Source: Schizochytrium sp. TIO01 (taxonomy: Eukaryota; Sar; Bigyra; Thraustochytrida; Thraustochytriidae). Taken from it: a DNA stretch of 64,000 nucleotides. Below, one piece after another: positions 10,608 through 21,788 of this stretch (positions are counted from its first letter, which is position 1; each line of letters begins with the position of its first letter). The position numbers and the translations under genes were made by a program. The stretch is from NCBI GenBank assembly GCA_004764695.1, contig SMSO01000033.1, forward strand, positions 263,001 to 327,000, in the 5' to 3' direction. The notes beneath the pieces were generated by a model. The model was not told the DNA's origin, did no database searches, and saw nothing but the letters and a program-made list of their open reading frames with translations.

Positions 10608-12977
10608 CTTGCTTGTTCGCTTTCCTTTCTAAACTAAAAGCTGGTCCGTCAGTGAAATATCTTAATGTCAAGCCTCAAAAGCGATACCAACCCGCTCTCC
10701 CCGGCGATCGCGCTGCACCTGGCCGCCTCGATCTAAGATCAATCGATTTCTGTCTGTTGTTTGATCGATGATTTCGTTGTCTATTATCATTCACTAGTAT
10801 ACCCACTCGCCCAACTTTATCTACTTTATCTTTCCCATTCTCTACTTTCCACCGCCTATAACCTACTTACTTCATCCTATTTCCTACTTGTAGTGTCCTC
10901 TATACCTCACTTCCACAATGCTAATCTTTCTGCTTTTTCTCTTTCTTTCGCTTCGCTTCTTTGTCTTCCTTATCTTTCCTCAATGAAGCTTCGCTCTCGC
11001 TCGACGGCGAACCCACCCGGCCCTACTCAACCCTAGCAAGCTCCTAACCACCTCTAAGAGATCCTAAACTGCGCAACGCATTTTGCAGCTTCTCTTTGCT
11101 AATCGCATTAGTGTCGCCGCCCGTTATCGTAGGAGTGTATTAACAGAGTAGCTAGGGATAGAGATTTAATAAGATAGTAGTATCTGTCACCTTTAAGAGC
11201 ACTGAGAAGTGATCTGAAGGCTTTTGATGGTCAAGCTTCTATCGTGCGCAAGGAATGAGCAATTGTCTGTAAAGAGACGGGCGTTGACTATGTATCTATG
11301 CGGAAAGGTGTCCGAGTCTGGAAATTTGTATATTGAAGTATGAAAGTGTCTTTGTCTACAATGTTGAAAAAATTGCCAGAATGCATTCTGCTGGGATGCC
11401 CAAGAGGCACTTCAGGCGAAATGGCGCTAAAATTGGATTTAATCTTGCTTGCTTAAACCTTGATTTCGCATTTGGGATCGTGAAAATCTGAAATGCATCG
11501 AAATGATTGTGAAAGTGTTGGAGGGAGCAACCCATTTCTTGGAAGGATAAGCCATGAAAACGGCTGTACAGTCGAGTCTTTGACTGGAAACACATAATTA
11601 AGATCGTCATAATATTTGACTTTGCAATACTGAAATGCATGAGCACAGCACTAGATATCTAAGCTCGACATATAGCTGATGGCATTCATGAACGTACCTT
11701 GGTATAGTATCAGCTAGATATGCTATGCAAGACTGGGGAAGTTGTCTTTTGCGATATTTTCAACATCATCAAAGAGCAGGACATTAGAAACTAAAACTAC
11801 TATGCAATTCTTTGGGTCAGTATAGGTTGCTCTAGTGCATACGGAAACCTTGTGCACAAGTAAGGGCACGTTTGTTTACCAATGAAAAATAGACCCCGCA
11901 CGTGGCTCCGTGTCGGCTCATATCTGCCTTGGTACACATTTGGGTCCCTTCTTAGGTACTAAATTTTCGATGCTCTCTAAGAAAAGTGACCTGAGACGAT
12001 TGGTCAGGTGGTAGATTGCAGTGTCCAGATATTGTACTTGATGACGAAATACCCTCTCCGATGCTCAACCTCCATCGTTTACCCGCTTTATGACCATTCT
12101 GATCATCATTCAGAAGATCAAATCCTCAAGAAGAAGCCTTCGCTTCCATTTTTGCCATTTTTGCCATCAAGCCCAATGACGTCCAAACGCTTAAGGAACT
12201 TTGGTGAGACCTTTCGCGGTCTGCTCCATCCCTCTCTCCATACATTCATCCCCAAAGGCTTGCACATCGCCATGGCCTGGCCACATCATATGAAATTACC
12301 ATCTAGACCAAGCAAGGATCTCAGCAAAGCAGTCATCTTCACGCTCGCGCTAGACTTGGGACCCGCAAAACCTCAAAGTTTACTTCAACTTCACACATGA
12401 TGGAAAAACTTCGTTTCGCTGTTTTGGTCCTCTAGAGATAGATAGGACCTATTATAAGGCCACATTGCTTTTTCTTAGGCACTTCTAGGGGGTGCTACCT
12501 CTAGAACTGGACAAGAACAATCATCCTCAATTTGAGTATGTTGCTGCTCAAACCAATTTGGAAAAGACCAATCAACTGTTTCTCAAGAGAAGCAGACAGG
12601 CGACGTTGGTTATTCCATCATAGCGCGGAAGTTGGTTCCCAATTAATTGCGAGCGAGAGGGAGAAACTTGGAAAGCCAATTCATCAACTACCTAGCTAGC
12701 TAAGCACTTCGGCCTAGTACCAGTAAAGAGAAATGAAGAAATAAAGAAATAAAGAAATAAAGAAATAAATACATCATACATACATGAAACAGCGCACCGC
12801 AGAACCCTATTGCAGGCATCTTGTGCATTCCGTCGGGTACTCCTCAGACGTCGCTGCGGCTTTGGTTCAGGCAAACACGGAGTTCTGAGCACGCCGGCGA
12901 AGCTCCTACGCGCTGGTGTAGCCATCGCGTTAGTTCTTGGTCCACATTCGCTGGGTTCTGGTCCTCAAGACTGCCAA
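10608..12977. other. Long divergent intergenic region
   Basis: About 2.4 kb between the PSMB2 start (minus) and the NTAN1-like start (plus), so it carries both promoters. Short frames (for example 12008-12400) have no recognisable domain. A short (GAAATAAA)n-type repeat lies at about 12731-12770. The 168 bp just before 12978 are open in the NTAN1 frame, but only with a TTG as first codon. Confidence 0.5.
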
Positions 12978-14315
12978 ATGCTGGTCGCAAATGTTGGCCT
13001 ACGCGGCGTAGATGTTGTGGCGGAGGTCTATGAGCACCTTGAAGCGGCTGCTGAGTCTTTCTTCGATCGAGGCGTCGACTCCCGAGGTAAACTACTCAAA
13101 GACGTTTCCACTCGCGGTTGTCTTCACGTTACACGTAATGAGATGGCCGTGGTCGACCTGAACCAGCAAACCTGGGTCCAAGCCATAGGCACTAGCGGCC
13201 TCGACGCTTCCGTGGCCCTTTTCATTGTCTCTAGTGAGCTTTGCGCAGCTGGTGTTGTTCACGTGAACTCCGTAGATGCTGCCATCTGGGCCGCTCCCAA
13301 GCTTGCTAGAGCCGTCGGCGAGTCAAAGTCTTCTCCAAAGTCATCTTCAGAGGACTCCTCCGATGCGCCTTTCGAACCGTCCCAGACCGCTTGCAGCGCC
13401 ACACGTCGGAAGGCTTCGGGCCCCCTTCTCGAGGCTTACATTGTTGGTGGGTTCAAAGATCCTGAAGGTCGCTGCGAAGATATTATTCGTGCCATGATTC
13501 ATGGACTTTCTGAGAGCGAACACCGCATTAGATTGCAACTTGTTTGTGCTGGACTTGTTAATGATTCGCAGCACAATGGTAACGAAGAGGACCGTCGGGG
13601 ACCACAGTGTGCTCTTGTGACTGCTTGCGTCATATATGTGAGGCGATCTAAATCTGGAGTTGCCGGGCCGCAGATCCGTTTCGAGGCTGTTCCTGTTCCT
13701 GGCTTTCAAGATAGGGGTCCAGCGTTTGTCTTGAGGTGCTTGAGAACAATGCTCGGTGAGCGTAAGCTCGCAGAGGAGCTTTTGGAGAATAATGCAGAGC
13801 TTAAAAGAGCCAGGCCACAAAAGAGGCAGAGAATGCTGGGCAAAGCGCTGGTTGTTCAGGCTTTTTCGAGAGATACAGGACAGTTCTTAGTTCCGCAGTT
13901 CAGGTTCACACAACTCGATCGACAAACCATGGCTATTTTACTGCATATGGCCGAACGGCATCCGCAGGATTTCCTTATGGCAATAGAGGCGGGCCACATT
14001 GCACCGGCGAATCAGCTTAGGGTAGTTGCAGATGCATGCGAAGTACTACGACTCTTACTTCGGCACCCGCAAATATCTCCGTTCTTCCCTGGCAATAACA
14101 TCCCCTTGGTGTTCGAAATGAGCCCAAAGATAAACACTTGGGTACCTTCGTCTGTTGTGATGCCCTCAAATGGACCTGAAATATCTCTTGGAGGCACCGT
14201 TGGAGCTAAGAAGAATAAGAAACAAATCTATCAAAAGGTATCAACCAGGGATAGGGACACTGATATGACTGATCGTCATCACCCGCACGGATGCGTCTGG
14301 CAAGCCACCTGCTAG
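12978..14315 (+). CDS. NTAN1: NTAN1-family protein N-terminal asparagine amidohydrolase homologue
   Basis: A 445-residue protein from the first ATG, which aligns with the start of animal NTAN1; an upstream in-frame TTG was not used. NTAN1 deamidates N-terminal Asn to Asp, feeding the Arg/N-degron pathway. Shared marks: the N-terminal MLV start, GCLHVTRNEMAV, AIGTSG, LEAYIVGGF, PGFQDRGP followed by LRTMLG, and near the end LLRHPQISPFFPGNN. It is longer than human NTAN1 (about 310 residues) because of Ser-rich and Lys-rich inserts (about 125-150 and 280-300) and a C-terminal tail. At the site matching human Cys75 (the ATTC of the animal protein, from memory) this protein reads LDAS, giving Ser78. 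It may be inactive, or may use Ser. Family assignment is strong; activity is doubtful. Confidence 0.8.
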   Translation: MLVANVGLRGVDVVAEVYEHLEAAAESFFDRGVDSRGKLLKDVSTRGCLHVTRNEMAVVDLNQQTWVQAIGTSGLDASVALFIVSSELCAAGVVHVNSVDAAIWAAPKLARAVGESKSSPKSSSEDSSDAPFEPSQTACSATRRKASGPLLEAYIVGGFKDPEGRCEDIIRAMIHGLSESEHRIRLQLVCAGLVNDSQHNGNEEDRRGPQCALVTACVIYVRRSKSGVAGPQIRFEAVPVPGFQDRGPAFVLRCLRTMLGERKLAEELLENNAELKRARPQKRQRMLGKALVVQAFSRDTGQFLVPQFRFTQLDRQTMAILLHMAERHPQDFLMAIEAGHIAPANQLRVVADACEVLRLLLRHPQISPFFPGNNIPLVFEMSPKINTWVPSSVVMPSNGPEISLGGTVGAKKNKKQIYQKVSTRDRDTDMTDRHHPHGCVWQATC

Positions 14316-14836
14316 CTTCATATTTTGCCTGTACACAGTTAGTAAGGAGCATATGAGATAGATCATGTGGGAAGCCTGTACACGCCTGATAGCCAGCTCC
14401 GGTAGGCTACTTGACAGTTGGCCTCGTTTTTTGTGTGTGTGTGTGTGGGGGGGGGGGCACCACTTGGTGAATTCCATACTAAAGACAAATGCATAATGAT
14501 GATGAAGATGATGATACTTCTTGTATCTTGCCTATAGTTTATATCCTGGCCTTTGAAATTTGAGACTGTTGACTTTCCACCGCTTTCAGGATCTCATATA
14601 TATACATATACATAAACCGAAAGAATAGTCAATGCTATAAACATTTCTAAATTAGTTCCACAATTTCATAGCCTCGAAAAGAAACTCGACTATGAAAAAA
14701 TCAAATTTCTAAAATGTCGGAATGGTTTGGGAACATACACCAGTACAGAGTGAGCTCGTCGTCATCGACATTGTCTACAAAAACAAGAGAGGAAGTAGAA
14801 AAAAAAATATTATTTAAAAATGAAGCGGAAAGCTTT
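14316..14836. other. Convergent intergenic region with GT/G tract
   Basis: About 520 bp between the convergent NTAN1-like and cyclophilin genes. It holds a (TG)n tract running into about eleven G (14431-14457), a short GATGAT run (about 14500), and TATATA-rich sequence near 14598. No gene is visible. Confidence 0.6.
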
Positions 14837-15810
14837 TTAGAGTTCACCGGAGTCAGTAATGACAACACGCTTGGTGGGCCTTCCAGACTGGGTGCCACCG
14901 GACTCAATCTTGCGCACGAGCTCCTCACCCTCGCGGTCGAGGACCTTTCCAAAAACAACGTGACGGCCGTCGAGCCAGGGGGTCTTAACGGTGGTAATGA
15001 AGAACTGGGAGCCGTTCGTGTTAGGACCAGCGTTGGCCATGGAGAGAATGTACGGGCCGGTGTGCTTAAGCTGGAAGTTCTCGTCCTTGAACTTGGCACC
15101 GTAAATAGACTCGCCACCACGACCATCGCCAGAGGTAAAGTCACCACCCTGTGTAATTAATTATAGGAATGCACAATCAACTGTTAGTTCATGAAACCAT
15201 CAAACATGTGAACCAGCAGCTAGTATAACTTTTGGAATAAAAGCTTTTCACTTACCTGAAGCATAAAGCCAGGGATAATACGGTGGAAAGCAGAGTCCTT
15301 GTAGCAGAGAGGCTATGAAAGTGTATGAAAACGCAACGAACATTATATCAAATCAGTGAGTGAGTGAGGCTGTCCACCAAAATCAGAGAAGAGACTGGGC
15401 AAATCCAGTTGTGGGTAGATCGAATTAGTACTTACCTTGCCGCTGGCGCCGACACCCTTATCACACTTGGCAAGGTGGAGAAAGTTTTCTGCGGTCTTGG
15501 GCACGACATCACCAAAGAGGCCGAGCTTGATCTGTAAGTGCAAGAGAACTCATGTTAGACTCTTCGATATCTCAAAAGTCATGGAGTCACTCGCCAAGTC
15601 CTCTTTCAGGTAAATTGAAATAGAAGCTAAGCGAGCAAGCTTATCAAGAAATAATCAAAATCAACTTACGCGGCCCTCGGGCTTTCCGTCAATCTCGATA
15701 TCAAAGTAAACGGTGTGGGTGACCTTGGCGTCAACAGCCTCAGCCACCGGTGCAACCACAAGGAGCACCGCCGCGACCATGGCGGCGACAAAGAACTTGA
15801 GCGAGGTCAT
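14837..15810 (-). CDS. ER/secretory cyclophilin (peptidyl-prolyl isomerase), four exons
   Basis: Exons on the minus strand: 15670-15810, 15436-15531, 15256-15312, 14837-15148; introns of 138, 123 and 107 bp, all GT-AG with GTAAGT donors. Exon lengths are all multiples of three and give a 201-residue protein. Residues 1-24 are a signal peptide (Leu/Val/Ala core ending VAEA). The cyclophilin fold follows, with strand [30 protein letters not shown], the catalytic [28 protein letters not shown], and [14 protein letters not shown] with the cyclosporin-binding Trp. It catalyses prolyl cis-trans isomerisation, probably in the ER lumen like cyclophilin B. The C-terminus is SGEL, only loosely like an HDEL retention signal, so it may be secreted. 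Splicing is certain enough from frame continuity. Confidence 0.93.
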
Positions 15811-17034
15811 TTTGCTAAGTAACGTCTTATTAAAGCCTCTGTGAATTCGATCATCCATAACACATATCGTTTATCAAGTTGTCCAAGTCAGTATCCTGCC
15901 TTTCGAACGGTCGATTCGTTAATTGCCATCTCGATCCCGGAGAATCCACAAAGACGGTGAGGTTTCGCAGGGCATCACAAAATCCAGTCCACCTATGACA
16001 CAGACTTCTTTGGAAGGGCCGTGCTTCCGCACCGTGTCTTGAGCGCTTGAACTCACCGAAGGAGCGATAACGTTTGCGATCTGCAGCGGGAAGAAGCGAA
16101 TGAATCGACTTTCGTTAAGGGATATTTATTTTTTAAAAAATAATAATATGAATAACTAACGACCCGAGTGTTTTGTTTCCTGCACTATCGCGGTTGTTAT
16201 AACCCATAGTAGAGGAGAAAATAGTTCACTTGAGGAAGGTATTGTTCATTGATTATAAGTGGATCATTGACGTTGGGCGCGTTTGGGGAGTCCAGCGTGG
16301 CAACTTATGGAGCCAAATGAGTTTTCCGTGCGTAAAGACGATGATGAAGTTTGACGCTTCAGGTCATCTCAAGATGGTGTATAACTTCGAGTCACTTGAA
16401 GGAATGATGTGTTGGAGGAGGTATGTTCACGTGAATGGCATGATCATAGCTCCTTACTGCTATGCACGTAGAGTGAGATAGGATTTATGGTGGGACAACT
16501 TTTTTCAGTTGTTAGGCATGGTCTCTAGGTAGAAGAAGGAAAGCCTTGCTTTTTGAACTACAACTACTTTTTTGGAGTAGTCTTATCATTGTTGAGACTG
16601 AGAGCGAAAAATAAATGACCATATTTATACTGTGAAGGGTAAATAGCTTTAAGCCATGGGGGCGCTTTGTACATTAAGGTGAAGGAAAATGAGATTCTCA
16701 TGGGAGTAGCGTTTGAGTCGAATTGAATATCGTAGTCGTATTTATATACAGAATTGCCTTGGCAGCTCGTGGAGAAGCTTTCTCCTTTGTAGCTATTAAT
16801 TAGAGTCTTTCTCATGCCATGCTTGAGCGTGCAGTGGCGGATTGCTCTTCTTTATTAAGTACTGTCGTTGAATCGTGTGAGCTTGACAAATAGTTATGCT
16901 GTTCATAGAACTCAGAAAGTTTACACAAGGCATAAATGTGCATGCGTCATAAACTTTATCCGAGCTATTCACAGTTCTTGTGCAGCTACAATCCATGACG
17001 AACTATTGTAGCAAACGATACATAGCTGCGAGCA
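15811..17034. other. Intergenic region
   Basis: About 1.2 kb between the cyclophilin start and the 3' end of the DCAF12-like gene, both minus strand. The short frames show nothing recognisable. Confidence 0.5.
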
Positions 17035-18651
17035 TCAAGAAAAAAGCATGCCAAAGCTACCATTGTCCATGGATATGATAGCACCGCCACCAATGAAAAG
17101 AGAGAAACCAAAAGGGTCCCAGGCATGAGTAAAAATGCTTGCTGGTGCCGTGTAGCGAAACTGCAATGGACGGTCTGGCTTGCGCGCGTCAAACATGAAA
17201 AGTTTCCCGCTTGCTCCTCCACAAGTGGCATAATGGCCGCGGATAGAGAACGATCGAATTGGCCCGTTTGTCGTGTCTTCAGACATAAAAGCACACGCAC
17301 GATTATTGAGATCACGGGAATCAAAAAGTCGGATATCATGACGAAGCCCAAATCCGAAAATGTGGGGATCTGTATCGTGCACCGCAAGACAAGGGGAGAA
17401 CTCCAGAATAGCACTACGGGAAGACTGCATATCAGAGTTTACCATGGCACTTTTAGACAGATGGTCACTTACGGAGGGTGATCCATGGGCAACATCCCAG
17501 AGCAACACAGCACTGTCAGGCTTAGCATCCGGCGCAATGGTGACAAGTCGAGAGCGCTCAGCCCCTCCAGTAAAAAAGGCTTTACAGTCCCTTACCTTAA
17601 AACCGCCATGCGCCTTAAGGTAGGAGGACTTTGTTACCAGTGCCCCCGGGACATGTTGAGACTGATGTTGTGCCATAGAGACGGTTTCTGAGGAGCTCGA
17701 GCTCTGGGCAGAAAGTGTTGATGAGCGGGAGACGGCAGGGCCCGTGCTGGCAAGATCCTGCATGTCCTCTGGCAAAGATCGCACGACTAGCGAGCCATCA
17801 CGCGACGCCGATACCAGCGTATGATCATTGATCCAACTCACAGCGAAGACCCAGTCCTTATGACTCGCATCTTCGTCTGAGCATACTGTGAGAGGTTTCA
17901 TGTCATGTACACGATAAAGTGCTACTGTCTCAGCCCTAAGTCCAATGCCTGCGCAAGCAAGAACTGTATTAGATGGGTTCACCGATAGGTCATGAATGCC
18001 CCCGGACTCGTGGTCGCTTCTAGCAATGTTTGCATTAACAGGAAGCCTCGTTTCTACGCATGTGGGTTTCTGAGTTGCAATTTCTTCATGGGGTTTAAAC
18101 CTCAACAGCCTTCCACATTTAGTCCCGACAAGAAGATCCTTGTGGTCAAGCCACTTGCAGCAAAATACTTTGTCCACTTCGCGGCTACCTACGAGCTCAC
18201 TTAACTCCGCTTCTAATGCACTTCCTCCAGTATTCACTGAAGTAGCCGGATGTCCCAAACTTTGATCCGGGACCGTTTCTACAGCATTGCTGTCACTCCC
18301 ACGCTCCTCTTGGCGTCCATTTTCCTGAGTTTCAAGGAGATCATGAGAGGTGTTTTCGTTATCATGAGCACCTGCATTAACATCTTGAGTTCGTGAAAGA
18401 CTGCTCTGAGCGCTGTTTGGAGGGTCGTTTAGAGGCCCATTTAGGCTTTCGGGTTCCTGGTTCCCAGTGTTCTCAACACTCCTCGTGCCCTGCAGCTCAA
18501 GTTCCCGCGACCTCAGCGTGCGCAGGAGCGCGTCGAAGCTTGACAAGGACCTTTTGCCGCCACTCAGTTCGCTCGAGCGCACATCATCAAAGCTGTTTCG
18601 CCTTCCCCGACGCCGCTTAGCGCCTCCCGGAATCTCCTCAGGCGTTACCAT
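17035..18651 (-). CDS. DCAF12: DCAF12-type WD40 substrate receptor
   Basis: A 538-residue intronless protein. Residues 1-150 are basic, then Ser/Glu-rich and disordered, with an early KRRRGRR nuclear-localisation-like run. A WD40 propeller follows: KVFCCKWLDHKDLLVGTKC, GGIHDLSVNPSNTVLACAG, TVALYRV, HKDWVFAVSWINDHTLVSAS, SRDGSLVVRSL, LLWDVAHG, DIRLFDSRDLNNRACAF, GKLFMFDARKP, and a closing THAWDPFGFSLFIGGG...GMLFS. These blocks follow human DCAF12 in order, including the unusual terminal strand. DCAF12 is a CUL4-DDB1 receptor known for C-terminal di-Glu degrons. A Ser-rich loop (about 285-320) interrupts the propeller. Orthology is likely; substrate range cannot be read from the sequence. Confidence 0.8.
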   Translation of the reverse strand: MVTPEEIPGGAKRRRGRRNSFDDVRSSELSGGKRSLSSFDALLRTLRSRELELQGTRSVENTGNQEPESLNGPLNDPPNSAQSSLSRTQDVNAGAHDNENTSHDLLETQENGRQEERGSDSNAVETVPDQSLGHPATSVNTGGSALEAELSELVGSREVDKVFCCKWLDHKDLLVGTKCGRLLRFKPHEEIATQKPTCVETRLPVNANIARSDHESGGIHDLSVNPSNTVLACAGIGLRAETVALYRVHDMKPLTVCSDEDASHKDWVFAVSWINDHTLVSASRDGSLVVRSLPEDMQDLASTGPAVSRSSTLSAQSSSSSETVSMAQHQSQHVPGALVTKSSYLKAHGGFKVRDCKAFFTGGAERSRLVTIAPDAKPDSAVLLWDVAHGSPSVSDHLSKSAMVNSDMQSSRSAILEFSPCLAVHDTDPHIFGFGLRHDIRLFDSRDLNNRACAFMSEDTTNGPIRSFSIRGHYATCGGASGKLFMFDARKPDRPLQFRYTAPASIFTHAWDPFGFSLFIGGGAIISMDNGSFGMLFS

Positions 18652-20182
18652 GCTGCTAACTTAGCTTGCTTCGTTCTCACTCAACACCACCACGCCAAGC
18701 CAGATTATGTGACGGCGGCGCGATGCCGTGCTCGTCGCCAAGCTGTTCTCAAGATCGAGCACCGCTCTGGCTTCGAGAGATGTCAGTTTGGGGCTTGCTG
18801 CGTCTAAACCGGGCTTTTCCGCACCCTTATTTACTTTGAAGAAAGAAAAGCGCAGAATTTTAATTTGGTTTTGTTTGTTTGTTTGTTTGTTTGTTTCTTT
18901 CTTTCTTTCAACTACGTAGATTGTACCTCTAGAGGTTGTTTATATCATTCAGGCATTCAGGTTATGTTCTCTACATATCATCACCCCCATTCTCATCTGC
19001 ATCAGAAGACTTACGAGGGACAGTATTTTCTTCTCAACTTGGCCAGGAAACCTGCAAGGTCCATGCAAAATTACTCGAAGCCGGAACGTGCGAGAGATAA
19101 ACGACAAGGCCCTCTGTTCAATCGATCGCCTTGAACCTTAATAATTACTGTCCTTGGAAGACTAGGACCCCTATGAATAGTTTCCACCTTCCCAAGCTAG
19201 ACGGTTGCTTCTTAGCTCGCTTATTCGCGTGCTCTTGTCGACCAGAACAAACAAATTCTCGCAGAAGCGCGCTGTGTTCTATTCCACGCAAACGTACGTA
19301 CGAAATTCCATCATGGCGTGGGAATATAACCTCGTAAGTACCTTATGCATCCTCTCAAGACATGAAACAATTGTTTGTTTTTCGGGAGGACTACTCCTCT
19401 CTCCATAAAAGAAAAAACTGACTTTATTCAAGATGATTCGAACGGGACATTCTGCTTCACGCATAGCGTCTGCAGAGAAGAACTCGAATGTGCATTTGGA
19501 CGATGAGCCAGTGTCTCTTGATGTTTTCATGTGGTTCATCGAATGTGTTCATGCACCGCAGAGCAGTTATTCATAAGTTCTCCATAAAAGTGTTGGCATC
19601 ATTATGACAAGGCCTAATACTGCTCTCCTATAATATTGTTGCATTTTGTACTGGTAAAGAAACGATAAGCAAGAAAAGGAATAAAGTAGTTACAAACATC
19701 TCTCCTACTACACCTTGCTTAGGTTATGGTGCAAATAAAGCAACTTCGATTGCGATCACCCGTTGGATAAGATTATTGTCCTCTACCTTGATCATAAGGA
19801 TGGCCGCATTGTGTAAGAAATCAGAGAACTCATCATAATTTGGTTAGAAAAGAGGGATAAGACCTTTCAACTTTCATTCAATCATAAGTTATAGTCAACT
19901 TTGGAAAAGCAATAGTTCACTGTGAAGAAATAAATAACTGACTTTTATGAAAGGAAATTAGTTTACTTTCAATGGACTATTTGACCGCCTAATCGTGACT
20001 CACGCTAACCTATATGGGTCCAATCGCTGCAAAGCAAGCAAAGCGAGCAAGTCAGTGAAGTGCAGAAACAATAAACAAGCAAAGGTATTGCAAGACGGAA
20101 TTCGGGTTCATCAGAGCATTAACTTCTGGGGACTTTAGACAGCAACTGGCTCGTTATAAACAAGAAACCCTCCTGTGGTGCG
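18652..20182. other. Divergent intergenic region
   Basis: About 1.5 kb between the DCAF12-like start (minus) and the aminotransferase start (plus), so two promoters are expected. It contains a (TTTG)n then (TTTC)n tract at about 18867-18908. Short frames show no domain. Confidence 0.5.
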
Positions 20183-21253
20183 ATGACGTCTCCAGTATGG
20201 CTAGAGACGGAGATCTCTGCTCTGATGCCAGATGCCGCCACCACTACGAACTCTGAGGATCCTACCTCAGAAACTAACTTAGAACAAACCACGAGACGAT
20301 TTATGCCTCCTTTGGGTGATGAAAATGTTTTGCAACGACTTAATGCTGCTTCTAGAAAGGGCCCTCGCGGATTTCTGCAGGAGCTTGCAGAGTTAGACTC
20401 AGGCGTGGCACGCACTGGCGTTTACACATGTATGCGAACCAGCAAAAACCACATGCAAGCATTGCGGGAAAGTGGAAATGCTAGCGGCGGCCCATGCGCC
20501 TCTGCAGTGCTCAAGCTTGAGCTACACGTGTCACGACTCACACAAGGCTTGTCCAAGATGGCACCGCTTGCGCAGCCACTCGAGTCTTTCCATGTCATGT
20601 TTGGTTTACAAAAGGTGCTTGAAGATTACGGCCGGCAGCTACCTGAGGAAGATAGGGATGCACTTAATGCTGCAGTCCTCGTTACCATAGCATCGTTTAT
20701 TCCAGAGGGCAAATCTGTGCCAAGGATGTTTGTACACGCAATGAACGGACCGCCCATCTCTCCGATGGTGGAACTTGCAGTGCTCACACGGGAACGCACC
20801 GCACAAGGTAACCGTCAAGGAGGTAAACCACTCGTCAAAAGCATCTCTTGGATCTCCGAACGGGCACCAATTGAGCAGAAAGAGTCTATGACAGGTGTAT
20901 CAGAGATAATTATGCTTGACAAGGACGGTGGTGATGCTGTTTTAGAAGGCCTTGTGTCAAACGTTTTCGTTGTTACCAAGGATGGAACAGTGCGCACAGC
21001 ATGCGCAGATGTCCTTCCTGGATGCACGCGCGAAATGGTGATTGATAAGTGCAGGGCTCTTGACATCCCACTCTGCTTGCAAGCACCACTCTTGTCCGAG
21101 GTCGATTCTTGGGCAAGTGTCTTCCTCACTAATGCGAATAAACCTGTTGTAGAAGTCAGACGCATTCGCTTGCCTGATGAGCTTGCTACACTTCAACTTC
21201 CCGGCCATGAGGTGACTAAACGCCTCTTTGAGGCAGTTAGTGAGGAGTTCTAG
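20183..21253 (+). CDS. Fold-type IV PLP-dependent aminotransferase-like protein
   Basis: A 356-residue intronless protein. The C-terminal half has the class IV aminotransferase layout: a candidate PLP lysine K219 in PLVKSISWISERAPIE, then EIIMLD, the glutamate signature VLEGLVSNVFVV (E255), a turn with the TVRTAC strand, LPGCTREMVIDKC, and a C-terminal strand ASVFLTNANKPVVEVRRI. This matches a plant-type group annotated as D-amino-acid-aminotransferase-like, not the classic branched-chain enzymes. The N-terminal part includes RTGVYTCMRTS, where small-domain substrate contacts lie. Substrate is unknown: branched-chain, D-amino acid or aminodeoxychorismate lyase chemistry are all possible. It converges on the serine hydrolase array, 535 bp away. 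Confidence 0.8.
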   Translation: MTSPVWLETEISALMPDAATTTNSEDPTSETNLEQTTRRFMPPLGDENVLQRLNAASRKGPRGFLQELAELDSGVARTGVYTCMRTSKNHMQALRESGNASGGPCASAVLKLELHVSRLTQGLSKMAPLAQPLESFHVMFGLQKVLEDYGRQLPEEDRDALNAAVLVTIASFIPEGKSVPRMFVHAMNGPPISPMVELAVLTRERTAQGNRQGGKPLVKSISWISERAPIEQKESMTGVSEIIMLDKDGGDAVLEGLVSNVFVVTKDGTVRTACADVLPGCTREMVIDKCRALDIPLCLQAPLLSEVDSWASVFLTNANKPVVEVRRIRLPDELATLQLPGHEVTKRLFEAVSEEF

Positions 21254-21788
21254 TTAGTTTACTTCTTATATAGATAGAAACTCTCTCCGAAATCTGCATA
21301 TCGCCGCAATTGTGTGCGAGAGGCCGTTCTATTTCTCGTACAAACGCAAAGTCTTTGATACTATTCGGAATCTAGTCGAATCACGACTCTGTTGCTGCAG
21401 CCCATGAATGAGATATTGGTAATTTTGCCAAAGTACATTGAAATGTCCGAATGAATACAATGATCTGATCTTCAAGGACCAGCCTGAAATAATTGTACGA
21501 TGAATTGTATGCGATGTTCACGTGCTCGTAACCTCTACCTATGGAAGTACTTTGTAAGTATCTTTCTCTTCAACACACATCAAATTAAGTGAATTCTTAT
21601 CTTTGTTAGTTCTTTTAAGTTGTAAAACCCCAGTCTTTTTTACAAACGATCACGATAGAAACAAAAACATATTTAATAGTGAGATGGATGGCTTTCTTTA
21701 TTCTTCATTCGGGGATATCGAAACACTTGGGCCATATTGAAGCGAAACTCCCCTAAGTGTATCATCATGCTGCGTATTTGTTATCGTC
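21254..21788. other. Convergent intergenic region
   Basis: 535 bp between the aminotransferase stop (plus) and hydrolase A stop (minus). A reverse-strand AATAAA at 21697-21702 may end the hydrolase transcript. No gene is seen. Confidence 0.55.
21697..21702 (-). terminator. Candidate poly(A) signal for hydrolase A
   Basis: AATAAA on the minus strand, about 90 bp past the stop codon of the gene ending at 21789. It is a single hexamer without transcript support. Confidence 0.35.

Noticed and set aside
9993-10637. 214-codon plus-strand frame over the proteasome subunit
   Set aside because: Antisense shadow of PSMB2, which matches its family over its full length.
12008-12400. 130-codon frame in the PSMB2-NTAN1 intergenic region
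   Set aside because: No domain-like pattern, and the length is expected by chance in a 2.4-kb region.
12810-12977. 56-residue Arg-rich N-terminal extension of the NTAN1 homologue
   Set aside because: Its first codon is TTG; the ATG at 12978 aligns with the family start. The extension is probably 5' UTR.
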